The notes under the pieces were generated by a model, which saw only the letters and a list, made by a program, of their open reading frames with translations, was not told where the DNA came from and made no database searches. This document shows, one piece after another, positions 50,293 through 59,380 of a stretch of 64,000 nucleotides of DNA. Each line of letters opens with the position of its first letter. Position 1 is the first letter of the stretch. The stretch covers positions 3,865,491 to 3,929,490 of the forward strand of contig NZ_QFRX01000001.1 of the NCBI RefSeq assembly GCF_003143935.1, written 5' to 3'. The DNA is from Streptomyces sp. Act143 (GTDB lineage Bacteria; Actinomycetota; Actinomycetes; Streptomycetales; Streptomycetaceae). The position numbers and the translations under genes were made by a program.

Positions 50293-51372
50293 TCATGCCG
50301 TCAGCCACGCCCTCAGCCGCTCCTCCGCCACCGGGATCAGGGACGCCTTCACGCGCTCGTCGACCTTGTGGGCGAGCAGCGGGTTGCCGGGGCTGTAGTT
50401 GACGGCCGGGACGCCGAGCCGGCTGAAGCGGGCCACGTCCGTCCAGCCGTACTTGGGGTGCACCTCGCCGCCCACGGCCTGCACGAAGGCCGCCGCGGAG
50501 GGGTCGTTCAGGCCCGGTCGCGCCCCGCCCGTGTGGTCGTCGACGACGAACTCGTCCACCCCGCAGTCGGCGAAGTAGTCGCGGACGAACGCCTCCGCCT
50601 CCTCCTCGCTGCGGTCGGGCGCGTAGCGGAAGTTGACGGTGACGGTGCACTCGTCCGGGATGACGTTGGTGGCCACGCCGCCCTCGATGCGGACGGCGTT
50701 CAGTCCCTCGTGGTAGCGCAGGCCGTCCACCACCGGCTGCCGGGGCTCGTACTCCGCCAGTTTCGCCAGCACGCGCGCGGAGCCGTGGATCGCGTTGGAG
50801 CCCATCCACGCGCGCGCGGAGTGTGCCCGCTCCCCCTTGAACTTGAGCAGCACCCGCAGCGTGCCCTGGCAGCCGCCCTCCACCTGGCCGTCGGTGGGCT
50901 CCAGCAGCACCGCGAAGTCGCCCGCGAGCCACTCCGGGTGGGCCTCGGCGACGTGCCCGAGCCCGTTGAGGTGGGCGGCGACCTCTTCGTTGTCGTAGAA
51001 GACGAAGGTGAGGTCGCGGTTGGGGGCCGGGACCGTGGCCGCGATGCGCAGCTGGACCGCGACGCCGGACTTCATGTCGCAGGTGCCGCAGCCCCACAGG
51101 TAGCCGTCCTCGTCGAGGCGAGAGGGCACGTTGTCGGCGATGGGGACCGTGTCGATGTGGCCGGCGAGGATCACCCGCTCCGCGCGGCCCAGGTTCGTGC
51201 GGGCCACGACGTTGTTGCCGTACCGGTCGACCGTGAGGTGCGGGAGGGTGCGCAGCGCCGCCTCGATGGCGTCCGCGAGGGGCTTCTCGGTGCCGCTCAC
51301 CGAGGGGAAGTCGACGAGCTGCGCGGTCAGCTCCGCAGCGTCCAGCGTGAGGTCAAGCGGGGTATCGGCCAT
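50293..51372 (-). CDS. dapE: Succinyl-diaminopimelate desuccinylase
   Basis: This 359-residue M20 zinc peptidase-family enzyme removes succinate from N-succinyl-LL-DAP in the lysine and peptidoglycan-DAP pathway. Metal ligands appear in ILAGHIDTVP (His, Asp), WGCGTCDMKSG (Asp), FYDNEEVAA (Glu-Glu), LLEPTDG and near the C-terminus. The length is normal. The dapC gene nearby, also minus strand, supports the pathway assignment. Confidence 0.93.
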   Translation of the reverse strand: MADTPLDLTLDAAELTAQLVDFPSVSGTEKPLADAIEAALRTLPHLTVDRYGNNVVARTNLGRAERVILAGHIDTVPIADNVPSRLDEDGYLWGCGTCDMKSGVAVQLRIAATVPAPNRDLTFVFYDNEEVAAHLNGLGHVAEAHPEWLAGDFAVLLEPTDGQVEGGCQGTLRVLLKFKGERAHSARAWMGSNAIHGSARVLAKLAEYEPRQPVVDGLRYHEGLNAVRIEGGVATNVIPDECTVTVNFRYAPDRSEEEAEAFVRDYFADCGVDEFVVDDHTGGARPGLNDPSAAAFVQAVGGEVHPKYGWTDVARFSRLGVPAVNYSPGNPLLAHKVDERVKASLIPVAEERLRAWLTA

Positions 51373-51456
51373 GGCCCCGACCCTAGCGCCCAGCCCTTCG
51401 GGCCCGCCGTCCCCACCCGGCTGAGGGGCCGCGGAACCCTCCAGTACCTTGTACGG

Positions 51457-52428
51457 ATGCCAGAGCCGTCACCCGCTCCCCGACGCCGTCGTCGTGGTCG
51501 CCTCCTCCGTTTCGGGGCGGCTTTCGTGGTCCTGTGTGCCGTCGCGGGCTATCTCGTGATCCAGTACGTCACCGGGGGCGCGGGCGCGCCCGGCTGCAAG
51601 GTCGTCTCGGGCAAGGGCGACGGGACGGAGTACGAGTTCACGCCGGAGCAGGCGGTGAACGCGGCGACCATCACGGCCGTCGGCACCGGGCGCGGGCTGC
51701 CCGAGCGGGCGGTGGCGATCGCGCTGGCGACCTCGCTCCAGGAGTCGGGGCTGCGCAACATCACGCACGGCGACCGGGACTCCCTCGGCCTGTTCCAGCA
51801 GCGGCCGTCGCAGGGCTGGGGCACGGCGAAGCAGATCATGGACCCGTCGTACGCGGCGGGGAAGTTCTACGAGCATCTGGTCAAGGTCTCCGGGTACATG
51901 GAGCTGCCGCTCACCGTCGCCGCGCAGCGGGTGCAGCGCAGCGGCTATCCGGAGGCGTACGCCAAGCACGAGCCGGACGCCACCCTGCTGGCCGCCGCGC
52001 TCACCGGGACCTCGCCGGCCACGCTGACCTGCGACGGGCGGCCTGCCGCCACCGTGGCCGCGGGTCCTGCGGGGGTGCGTGACGCGCTGGTGAAGGACTT
52101 CGGGCGGGACGCGCTCGACACGACCGCCGACGAGGTGGCGAAGGGCGCGCCGTCGTCCGCCGGGGCGACCACGGCCGACGAGCGGACGCTGGTCGTGCCG
52201 GTCACCGCCGACGGCTCCGCGGCCAAGCGCACGGCGCGGCAGCGGGGCTGGCAGCTCGCGCACTGGGCGGTGGCCAACGCCTCCACCCTGCACATCCAGA
52301 GCGTCGACTACGCGGGGCGGCGGTGGACCGCCGGGAACACCCAGAGCGAGTGGCGGGCCGTGGACGGCGAGGGTGCGGGCGGGGCGGAGAAGACCGCCGG
52401 GTCCGTGCGGATCGTGACTGCTCAGTAG
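51457..52428 (+). CDS. Membrane-anchored lysozyme-fold-like protein
   Basis: This 323-residue protein has a basic N-terminus, one membrane helix (FGAAFVVLCAVAGYLVIQYV), and an external domain. The block ALATSLQESGL followed by DSLGLFQQRPSQGWG resembles the Glu-Ser and GLFQ motifs of soluble lytic transglycosylases, suggesting a lysozyme-like fold acting on peptidoglycan. The C-terminal 120 residues are unassigned. The ATG 51457 has no strong ribosome site and TACCTT lies 9 nt upstream, so it may be leaderless. Function is inferred. Confidence 0.75.
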   Translation: MPEPSPAPRRRRRGRLLRFGAAFVVLCAVAGYLVIQYVTGGAGAPGCKVVSGKGDGTEYEFTPEQAVNAATITAVGTGRGLPERAVAIALATSLQESGLRNITHGDRDSLGLFQQRPSQGWGTAKQIMDPSYAAGKFYEHLVKVSGYMELPLTVAAQRVQRSGYPEAYAKHEPDATLLAAALTGTSPATLTCDGRPAATVAAGPAGVRDALVKDFGRDALDTTADEVAKGAPSSAGATTADERTLVVPVTADGSAAKRTARQRGWQLAHWAVANASTLHIQSVDYAGRRWTAGNTQSEWRAVDGEGAGGAEKTAGSVRIVTAQ

Positions 52429-52738
52429 TACGGGGCGTCACTCGCAGGAGTTATGCGGGCCGGGTTCGGACGCGGGTGTGCGCAGGTTTTCGTCACCTCA
52501 CCCTCGTATGCGTGAAATCCCTTGAGAACACAGGGCTGTATGGATTCGGCGGACTTTCGGATCGGGCGCGTTTTGCCCGCTTTTATCCGCAGCCGATAAT
52601 GCGACGCATTGCCAACTCTTTACGTTGGCCGTCCGCAACCTTCGCGGGCTTCGAGCGGTAGTCACTGCGTCCGAGCCCGGTGATCAACTGCCGGGAGCGG
52701 GCGGACACTTCCTCGTTCTCTCGCGTCAAAGGAGCATC
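52429..52738. promoter_or_regulatory. 310-bp upstream region of a secreted protein, with WhiG-like -10
   Basis: The region contains GCCGATAA at 52592-52599, identical to the -10 consensus of WhiG/FliA-type sigma factors, but no TAAA at the expected -35 distance. A Shine-Dalgarno (AAAGGAG) precedes the ATG at 52739. No gene was seen in this gap. Confidence 0.4.
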
Positions 52739-53191
52739 ATGTCCCTCCCCCTGACCCGCAGGATCGCCCGTGCCGCGCTGCTCGTCGCTGCGGGAGCGGC
52801 AGCCGGGGTCGGTGCGGCCGGCTCCGCCAGTGCGGCCCCCGCCGAGCTGCCCGCGACTCCCAACCTGGGCGGTCTGACCGCTCTGGACGGGGCGAGCGTG
52901 GGCAACGGCGTCGACGGCGCCACGCAGAACGTCACCAAGATCGCCGGCAACACCGGTGGCAACGCGGTCAAGAAGGCGGTGCCGACGGCGGGCAAGACCG
53001 GCGGCAAGGTCGCGAAGAAGGCGGCGCCCGCCGCGCAGCAGACCGCGGGCGAGGCGGCGGGATCGGCCGGGGACATCCTCGGTGACACCGCGTCCACCGC
53101 GACGAAGGGCGGACTGCCGACGGACTCCCTCACCAAGGGCGGGCTGCCCGCTGCGGACTCGCTGCCGGTGAAGTCGCTGCCGCTCGGCTGA
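52739..53191 (+). CDS. Small secreted protein with Ala/Gly/Lys-rich repeats
   Basis: This 150-residue protein has a signal peptide with cleavage after ASA (GSASA-APAEL). The mature part is low in aromatic residues, with repeated Lys/Ala segments (VKKAVPTAGKTGGKVAKKA) and a C-terminal KGGLP-D-SL motif appearing twice (KGGLPTDSL, KGGLPAADSL). I do not recognise a family. Streptomyces carry similar secreted proteins annotated only as hypothetical. A strong terminator follows. Confidence 0.75.
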   Translation: MSLPLTRRIARAALLVAAGAAAGVGAAGSASAAPAELPATPNLGGLTALDGASVGNGVDGATQNVTKIAGNTGGNAVKKAVPTAGKTGGKVAKKAAPAAQQTAGEAAGSAGDILGDTASTATKGGLPTDSLTKGGLPAADSLPVKSLPLG

Positions 53192-53208
53192 ACAGCGGCC
53201 TGAAGCGC

Positions 53209-53246
53209 CGATGGGGCCAGGGAGACCGATCTCCCTGGCCCCATCG
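53209..53246. terminator. Bidirectional terminator between secreted-protein gene and dapC
   Basis: A perfect 17-bp stem (left 53209-53225, right 53230-53246) has a 4-nt loop. Confidence 0.93.
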
Positions 53247-53259
53247 CGCTGTCCCGCGG

Positions 53260-54351
53260 CTACAGGCGCTCCACCGCCGCCCGCACCCGTTCGTCCGTCG
53301 CCGTGAAGGCCACGCGTACGTACGTCGCGCCGGCCTCGCCGTAGAAGTCGCCCGGCGCCACCAGGATGCCCAGCTCGGCCAGGTGGGCGACGGTGTCCCA
53401 GCAGGACTCGTCGCGGGTGGCCCACAGGTAGAGGCTGGCCTCGCTGTGCTCGATGCGGAAGCCGTGCTGCACCAGCGCCTCGCGCAGGGCCTCGCGGCGG
53501 GCCGCGTACCGCTCGCGCTGGATCCGGACGTGCTCGTCGTCGCCGAGCGCCGCGACGACCGCCGCCTGGGTCGGGGCCGACGTCATCATGCCGCCGTGCT
53601 TGCGGATCTCCAGCAGGGGGCCGAGGACGGCCGGGTCGCCGGCCAGGAAGGCCGCCCGGTAGCCCGCCAGGTTCGAGCGCTTGGAGAGGGAGTGGACGGC
53701 CACGATGCCGTCGTACGAGCCGCCGTTGACGTCCGGGTGCAGGACCGAGACCGGGTCGGCCTCCCAGCCGAGCTCCAGGTAGCACTCGTCGGAGAAGAGC
53801 AGCACCCCGTGCTCACGGGCCCAGGCGACGATCCGGGTCAGCTCCGCCTTCGACAGGACCTTGCCGGTCGGGTTCGACGGGGAGTTGAGCCAGAGGAGCT
53901 TCAGGCCGGCCGGGTCGAGGGTCGTCGGGTCGTCGTAGACCTCGTACTCGGCGCGGGCCAGCCGCGCGCCCACCTCGTACGTCGGGTAGGCCAGCCGCGG
54001 GTAGGCGACCCGGTCGCCGGGGCCCAGACCCAGCTGGGTGGGGAGCCAGGCGACCAGTTCCTTGGAGCCGACGATCGGCAGGACGTGGCGGTGGGTGACG
54101 TCCCGGGCGCCGAGGCGGCGCTCGACCCAGCCGGTGATCGCGTCGCGCAGTGCCGGGGTGCCCCAGACCGTGGGGTAGCCCGGGGAGTCCGCCGCGTCGA
54201 TCAGGGCCTTCTGGATCAGCTCGGGGACCGGGTCGACGGGGGTGCCGACGGAGAGGTCGACGATGCCGTCCGGGTGGGCTGCGGCCGTCTTCTTGTACGG
54301 CTCCAGCTTGTCCCAGGGGAAGGTGGGGAGGCGGTCGGAGACTGCGGACAC
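53260..54351 (-). CDS. dapC: N-succinyldiaminopimelate aminotransferase
   Basis: This 363-residue PLP aminotransferase of fold type I transfers an amino group to N-succinyl-2-amino-6-ketopimelate in DAP synthesis. Blocks include SVGTPVDPVP, WLNSPSNPTGK, and SLSKRSNLAGYR with the PLP lysine. The GTG at 54351 is chosen because the product then starts at the conserved SAVSDRLPTFPWD; an upstream TTG adds 11 residues. It lies downstream of the ferredoxin gene and beyond a strong terminator. dapE is 2 kb away. Confidence 0.92.
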   Translation of the reverse strand: MSAVSDRLPTFPWDKLEPYKKTAAAHPDGIVDLSVGTPVDPVPELIQKALIDAADSPGYPTVWGTPALRDAITGWVERRLGARDVTHRHVLPIVGSKELVAWLPTQLGLGPGDRVAYPRLAYPTYEVGARLARAEYEVYDDPTTLDPAGLKLLWLNSPSNPTGKVLSKAELTRIVAWAREHGVLLFSDECYLELGWEADPVSVLHPDVNGGSYDGIVAVHSLSKRSNLAGYRAAFLAGDPAVLGPLLEIRKHGGMMTSAPTQAAVVAALGDDEHVRIQRERYAARREALREALVQHGFRIEHSEASLYLWATRDESCWDTVAHLAELGILVAPGDFYGEAGATYVRVAFTATDERVRAAVERL

Positions 54352-54385
54352 GGGGGCTGGCTCACTTTCTGGTACGTACGGCAAA

Positions 54386-54439
54386 CGCCTCGGTCCCGTA
54401 CGGCGATCGGAGCTGATCCGGCCGTACGGGACCGAGGCG
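54386..54439 (-). terminator. Terminator after the ferredoxin gene
   Basis: A perfect 19-bp stem (54386-54404 and 54421-54439) encloses a 16-nt loop that can form an inner hairpin. It separates the ferredoxin gene from dapC. Confidence 0.93.
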
Positions 54440-54466
54440 GCACGAAGCTGCGGGCCGCTTGTGCGC

Positions 54467-54784
54467 TTACGCCTGCGGCGGCAGCGCGGCGATGAAGGGG
54501 TGGTCCCGCTCGATCAGACCCAGCTTGCTGGCGCCGCCGGGGGAGCCGAGCTCGTCGAAGAACTCGACGTTCGCCTTGTAGTAGTCCTTCCACTCCTCCG
54601 GAGTGTCGTCCTCGTAGAAGATCGCCTCGACCGGGCAGACCGGCTCACAGGCACCACAGTCGACGCATTCGTCCGGGTGGATGTACAAGGACCGCTGGCC
54701 CTCGTAGATGCAGTCGACCGGGCACTCCTCGATGCACGCCTTGTCCTTGACGTCGACACAAGGCTGCGCGATGACGTAGGTCAC
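54467..54784 (-). CDS. fdxA: Seven-iron ferredoxin
   Basis: This 105-residue ferredoxin has Cys9, Cys17 and Cys50 placed for a [3Fe-4S] cluster and Cys21, Cys40, Cys43 and Cys46 for a [4Fe-4S] cluster; Cys25 is extra, as in other 7Fe ferredoxins. It carries electrons to oxidoreductases such as P450s. Length and spacing fit the FdxA/FdxC type next to dapC in M. tuberculosis (Rv1177-Rv1178). The partner enzyme is not in this window. Confidence 0.94.
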   Translation of the reverse strand: MTYVIAQPCVDVKDKACIEECPVDCIYEGQRSLYIHPDECVDCGACEPVCPVEAIFYEDDTPEEWKDYYKANVEFFDELGSPGGASKLGLIERDHPFIAALPPQA

Positions 54785-54924
54785 GCTGTCGTTCCTCCTC
54801 GATAGGGCGCTGGCGGGCCTCCATAGGCTCCGCCGCCTGGCGCGCGGGAGCGCGGCGTCGTCGATGCCCGCCCCTAGTATCTCCGTTCTTGGGCATGATC
54901 CGAACAGGAGGGGTGAACTGACCT

Positions 54925-55935
54925 GTGGAAATCTCAGCGACAGGACGCCACGAGGTCCGCATCACCGCTGCTGACGTGGGTAAACGGGTGTCCGTGCGCC
55001 GTCTGGACGATCCTGCGGTTCCGGGCGAGAAGTTCACCGACACGGTGGGTGTTCTCGCATCATGGGACAACGGTGTGCTGCTGATCACACGGAAGGGTGG
55101 CGAGACCGTCCACATCGCGGAATCCTCGCTGGTCGCGGGCAAGGTGGTGCCGAGTGCCCCGGCCCGCCGCCGGGGCCCCTCCGCCACCTACGAGGAACTG
55201 GCCCACGTCTGCTCGCGCGCGTGGCGGCCGGTGGAGAGCGAGCGGCTCGGCGAGTGGGAGCTGCGGGCCGCCTCCGGCTTCACCCGGCGGGCCAACTCCG
55301 TGCTGCCGCTCGGCGACCCCGGCCTGCCGCTGGACGACGCGCTGGAGACCGTACGACGCTGGTACGGCGAGCGCGGCCTGCCCGCGTACCTCCAGACCGC
55401 GACCGGCGCCGCGGGCACGCAGGAGCTGCTGTGCGCGGAGCTGGAGCGGCGGGCGTGGGTGCGTGAGGTGACGGCCGAGCTGTGGATCGGGGCGCTGGCG
55501 CCGGTCGCCGACCGGGCCCCGCAGGTCGACGTGGAGCTGTCCCGGGACGCGGACGAGGCGTGGCTCGCCCGGTACCAGCGCAAAGGGGTGAGCGAGGTAG
55601 CGCTGCAAGTGCTCGGGAGCGGGCCGTCCGTGTGGTTCGCGAAGGTGCCGGGCAGCGGTGCGGTGCCCGCCGCCATCGGCCGGTGTGTCGTGGACGGGCG
55701 GTGGGCGTCCTTCGCCGCGGTCGAGGTCGACCCCGCCCAGCGGCGGCGGGGCCTGGCCACCGAGGTGATGGCCGCGCTGGCCCGGCGGGCGCTCGACGAG
55801 GGCGCGTCGGCCGCGTGGCTCCAGGTCGAGAACGAGAACGCCGGTGCGCGGGCGCTGTACGCCGGGATGGGCTTCGCGGCGCATCACGCGTACCACCACT
55901 ACCGGGAGCCGGCGACTCCCGGCGGCGGCCGGTAG
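54925..55935 (+). CDS. GNAT N-acetyltransferase with SH3-like N-terminal domain
   Basis: This 336-residue protein starts at GTG 54925, 10 nt after GGAGGGGTG. Residues 1-90 form a small beta-rich domain (GKRVSVRRL, GVLLITRKGGETVHI). A middle part is unassigned. The C-terminal GNAT domain has the acetyl-CoA motif VEVDPAQRRRGLATEVMAAL and NENAGARALYAGMGF. Substrate unknown. Streptomyces homologues are often called histone acetyltransferase-like, without proof. Confidence 0.85.
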   Translation: MEISATGRHEVRITAADVGKRVSVRRLDDPAVPGEKFTDTVGVLASWDNGVLLITRKGGETVHIAESSLVAGKVVPSAPARRRGPSATYEELAHVCSRAWRPVESERLGEWELRAASGFTRRANSVLPLGDPGLPLDDALETVRRWYGERGLPAYLQTATGAAGTQELLCAELERRAWVREVTAELWIGALAPVADRAPQVDVELSRDADEAWLARYQRKGVSEVALQVLGSGPSVWFAKVPGSGAVPAAIGRCVVDGRWASFAAVEVDPAQRRRGLATEVMAALARRALDEGASAAWLQVENENAGARALYAGMGFAAHHAYHHYREPATPGGGR

Positions 55936-55964
55936 CGATCGCTGTGAGAGGGCACGAGCCAGCT

Positions 55965-56816
55965 ATGCGTCGTCCGCATCCACCGTCCCCGGAACGCTCC
56001 GCCGAACTGCGCCGGCGGTTCGCCGAGGAGGCCCGCTCCGAGCGGCCCGACCTGTCCGCGCTGTGCCTGCTGCTGGGCGCGGAGGCGGACGGGGGCCTGG
56101 ACGAGGCGGGCATCGACGCCGCGCAGATCGCACTGGACGAGCTGGCCGGACGGCTGCCGTTCCGGCCGGGCGGGCCGCGGTCGTGGGCGGTGGCGCTGCG
56201 GGAGCTGCTCGGGGAGCGGTGCGGGTTCCGCGGCTCCGCCGCGGACTATCAGCGGCTGGAGTCGTCGCTGCTGCACGAGGTGCTTCGGCGGCGGCGGGGG
56301 TTGCCGATCCTGCTGTCCGTGGTGTGGATGGAGGTGGCTCGGCGGGCCGGGGCACCGGTCTACGGGGTCGCACTGCCGGGGCACTTCGTGGTGGGTTTCG
56401 GGGCCGCGGAGGAGCAGGTGCTGGCCGATCCGTTCGACGGGGGGCGGGTGCTGGCCGGGGCGGACGCGGAGCTGCTGGTGGTGGGGGCGACGGGGGCGGC
56501 ACTTGATCCGTCGATGCTGACGCCTGCCGACCCCTTGGATGTGGTGCTGCGGATTCTCAACAACGTGCGGGCGTGGGCGGCAGCGCGGCCGGAAAGGTCG
56601 GATGTCGCCCTGTGGGCCGTGGAGTTGTCGCTGTTGCTGCCTTCCCATCCGGCACGGTTGCGGTACGAGCGGGCGCAGTTGCTTGTCGAGCGGGGGGATT
56701 TCCTCGTGGGGGCCTCGGAGTTGGAGGCTTACGCGGAGGTGGTGGGGGCGGTGGACGAGGGGGCGGCCGAGCGGGTGCGGAGGCAGGCTCGGGCCGCGCG
56801 GGCGATGCTCAACTGA
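55965..56816 (+). CDS. SirB1-like (transglutaminase-like) protein
   Basis: This 283-residue soluble protein matches the SirB1/transglutaminase-like family: LHEVLRRRRGLPILLSVVW, PVYGVALPGHFVVGF and LADPFDGGRVL are typical blocks. Members resemble transglutaminases but usually lack the catalytic Cys; here the Cys-His arrangement is incomplete, so enzymatic activity is doubtful. It begins 29 nt after the GNAT gene and is probably co-transcribed. Confidence 0.83.
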   Translation: MRRPHPPSPERSAELRRRFAEEARSERPDLSALCLLLGAEADGGLDEAGIDAAQIALDELAGRLPFRPGGPRSWAVALRELLGERCGFRGSAADYQRLESSLLHEVLRRRRGLPILLSVVWMEVARRAGAPVYGVALPGHFVVGFGAAEEQVLADPFDGGRVLAGADAELLVVGATGAALDPSMLTPADPLDVVLRILNNVRAWAAARPERSDVALWAVELSLLLPSHPARLRYERAQLLVERGDFLVGASELEAYAEVVGAVDEGAAERVRRQARAARAMLN

Positions 56817-56832
56817 CATCGCCGTGGCGGCT

Positions 56833-57447
56833 TCACAGCCAGCCCTTCTCCCTTGCCAGGCGCGCTGCCTCCGCCCTGTTCCGCACCGCCAGTTTCTGGA
56901 TCGCCGTGGAGAGATAGTTGCGTACCGTCCCCTGCGACAAGTGCAGCTTCGCCGCCAGCTCGGCATTCGTCGAGCCGTCCTCCGCCGCCCGCAGCACTTC
57001 GCGCTCCCGGTCCGTCAGGGGGTTCGCGCCGTCGGCCAGGGCCGCTGCCGCCAGCGTCGGGTCGATGACCCGCTCCCCCGCCAGCACCTTGCGTACCGCC
57101 GCCGCCAGTTGGGCCGCGGGGGCGTCCTTGACCAGGAACGCGTCGGCGCCCGCCTCCATCGCGCTGCGGAGGTAGCCGGGGCGGCCGAAGGTGGTCAGGA
57201 CGACCAGCCTCACGTCCGGCAGGGCCTTGTGGACCTGGGCCGCCGCCTCGATGCCGGTCATACCGGGCATCTCGATGTCCAGGAGGGCCACGTCGATGCC
57301 GTGTGCCTGAGCCGCGGCCACCACCTCGTCGCCGCGGGCGACTTGGGCGACCACCTCGATGTCGTCCTCCAGGCCCAGCAGGGCGGCGAGGGCCTCGCGG
57401 ACCATCGACTGGTCCTCGGCGAGCAGGACCTTGATCGTGCGGCTCAT
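56833..57447 (-). CDS. NarL/DesR-type response regulator
   Basis: This 204-residue regulator has a receiver domain with phospho-acceptor Asp in VALLDIEMPG and a LuxR-type helix-turn-helix (LTDREREVLRAAEDGSTNAELAAKL in parts). The ATG at 57447 overlaps the kinase stop by 4 nt. It forms a pair with the adjacent kinase and probably controls the ABC exporter genes upstream. A candidate operator lies at the start of the operon. Confidence 0.93.
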   Translation of the reverse strand: MSRTIKVLLAEDQSMVREALAALLGLEDDIEVVAQVARGDEVVAAAQAHGIDVALLDIEMPGMTGIEAAAQVHKALPDVRLVVLTTFGRPGYLRSAMEAGADAFLVKDAPAAQLAAAVRKVLAGERVIDPTLAAAALADGANPLTDREREVLRAAEDGSTNAELAAKLHLSQGTVRNYLSTAIQKLAVRNRAEAARLAREKGWL

Positions 57448-58634
57448 GCCCCGGATCCTACGGGCGTCGCCGCGCCCGCGGGCACCCGGGCGACCAGGCG
57501 GAAGCCGTGCCTGGTCCGGGCCGCCTCCAGCGCGCCGCCCGCCTTCTCCAGGCGCTCGGTCAGGCCGGTGAGGCCGTTGCCGGGGCCCTTGCCGGAGCCG
57601 CCGGAGCCGTTGTCCTCGACGGAGAGTTCCAGCACCGGCCCGTCCAAAGTCTGGCGGCGCAGGACCTCGATCGTGCAGCGGGTCGCGCCGCTGTGCCGTA
57701 CGACGTTGGTGACCGCCTCGCGCAGCGACCAGGCGAGGGCGCTCTCGCTCTCCTCGGGCACCCCGGCGAGGTCGGGTTCGGCGGGCACGTCGGCGATGAC
57801 GTCGGCCGCCGTCAACGCGACCTGCGCGCCCGCGAGTTCCGCGGACAGCCGGGGCCTGCGGTAGCCGGTGACGGCCTCGCGGACGTCCACCAGGGCCTGG
57901 CGGCTGACCTGTTCGATGTCGGCGACCTGCTGGGCCGCCTTGTCGGGGTGGTCCGGCAGCATCCGGCCGGCCAGCTCGCTCTTCAGGGTGATCAGGGAGA
58001 GGGAGTGGCCGAGGAGGTCGTGCAGGTCGCGGGCGAGGCGCAGGCGCTCCTCGTTGGCGGCGAGCTGGGCGACGGTGGCGCGGGCCTTGCGCAACTCCAC
58101 CGTCGTGCGCACCAGTTGCTTCACGCCCATCATGGAGAAGCCCAGCAGCAGCACCACCAGGACCAGGCTCCAGTAGTCCGCGCCGACCCGCAGGCCGACC
58201 AGGGCCATCGCCACGGTGTTCCCCCCGACCGCCCAGTAGGCGGCCCGCTGCGGCAGGGTGGCGCCGCACGCGACGGAGACGTACACGAACAGGCCGATCC
58301 ACTCGCCGCCCAGGGTGAGGCACAGGGTCACGGCGAGGACGCCGAGCAGGGCGACGAGGACGCCCACGATCGGCTCGGAGAACGGCCGCCCCATGTTCCG
58401 GAAGACCAGGGTGAGGTAGACGCCGGTGAAGAACACGAGGGCCACCCAGCCGGCGGCCGTCGCGGCGGTGCCGTGGTCCCCGGATTTCAGGTCCTGCACC
58501 GGCGAGGCGAGGAAGATCAGCCAGGGCAGGATCCACACGAGCTTGCGCACCGCCTCGGCCCGGGTGCGGGGCGGCCGGCCCACCCGGACCGAGTGCTCGG
58601 CCCGGACGTCGGCGGGCAGCTGGTCGTCCGTCAT
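57444..58634 (-). CDS. DesK-type sensor histidine kinase
   Basis: This 396-residue kinase has five or six N-terminal membrane helices without a large external loop, then the HisKA_3 block RLRLARDLHDLLGHSLSLI with phospho-acceptor His, and an ATPase domain (LREAVTNVVRHS, EDNGSGG, GNGLTGLTERLE). The DesK class senses membrane properties or small ligands. It starts 5 nt after the permease gene and overlaps the regulator start. Confidence 0.92.
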   Translation of the reverse strand: MTDDQLPADVRAEHSVRVGRPPRTRAEAVRKLVWILPWLIFLASPVQDLKSGDHGTAATAAGWVALVFFTGVYLTLVFRNMGRPFSEPIVGVLVALLGVLAVTLCLTLGGEWIGLFVYVSVACGATLPQRAAYWAVGGNTVAMALVGLRVGADYWSLVLVVLLLGFSMMGVKQLVRTTVELRKARATVAQLAANEERLRLARDLHDLLGHSLSLITLKSELAGRMLPDHPDKAAQQVADIEQVSRQALVDVREAVTGYRRPRLSAELAGAQVALTAADVIADVPAEPDLAGVPEESESALAWSLREAVTNVVRHSGATRCTIEVLRRQTLDGPVLELSVEDNGSGGSGKGPGNGLTGLTERLEKAGGALEAARTRHGFRLVARVPAGAATPVGSGA

Positions 58635-58639
58635 CGCGC

Positions 58640-59380
58640 TCACGCCTCCAGCGTGTCCTTCCGGTACAGCCAGGCCGCACCGCCGGTGAACAGGGCGAAG
58701 AAGACGGCGAGCACGGCGATGTCCTTGGCCTGCGGGGCCCGGCTCTGCTCGATCGCCTGCCCGAGGGCAGCGTACGCGTGCGTGGGCACCCACTTGGCGA
58801 TGTCCTGCAACCAGGAGGGGAAGGTCGTGGTCGGCATCCACAGGCCGCCGAGGATGGCGAGGCCGAAGTAGGTGATCATCGTGATCGGCCGGACCGCGTC
58901 CCCGCTCGCCAGGTACCCGATGGCCACGCCGAGCGCGGCGAAGACCAGGCTGCCCGCCCAGATCACGCCGGTGAGGGCGAGCCACTGCCAGGCGTCCAGC
59001 CGTACGTCCTTCACGGCCGCGGCGACGACGAAGACCACCACGATCGACGGCAGGCTCACCACCGCGGCGCTCGCCGTCTTGGCGAGGACATAGCCGCGCC
59101 CGGGCAGCGTCGTCAGCCGCAACTGCCGCACCCAGCCGCTCTCCCGCTCCTTGGCGATGCGCTCGCTGTTGCCCATCAGGACGGCCGTGAGGGCGCCGAA
59201 GGAGGCCATGGAGACCATCATGTAGGTCGGCAGGGTCAGGCCCGTGCCGTCGACCTTCTCCGTGCTGTCGGCGCTGCCCGCGATGAGCAGGAAGAGCAGG
59301 GACGGGTAGAGGACGGAGAAGAACAGGAACTTGCGGTTGCGCAGGGCCCGGTGGAGCTCCAGCTTGATGAGACTGTTCAT
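58640..59380 (-). CDS. ABC-2 type transporter permease
   Basis: This 246-residue membrane protein has six hydrophobic helices of the ABC-2 type, with the LNG-like block ILGGLWMPTTTFPSWLQDIAKWVPTHA near the C-terminus typical of drug or lipid exporters. Its start overlaps the ATPase stop by 4 nt. With the ATPase it forms an exporter; substrate unknown. Confidence 0.9.
   Translation of the reverse strand: MNSLIKLELHRALRNRKFLFFSVLYPSLLFLLIAGSADSTEKVDGTGLTLPTYMMVSMASFGALTAVLMGNSERIAKERESGWVRQLRLTTLPGRGYVLAKTASAAVVSLPSIVVVFVVAAAVKDVRLDAWQWLALTGVIWAGSLVFAALGVAIGYLASGDAVRPITMITYFGLAILGGLWMPTTTFPSWLQDIAKWVPTHAYAALGQAIEQSRAPQAKDIAVLAVFFALFTGGAAWLYRKDTLEA

Noticed and set aside
52592-52599. Firm WhiG promoter call
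   Set aside because: The -10 matches but no TAAA occurs at the needed distance.
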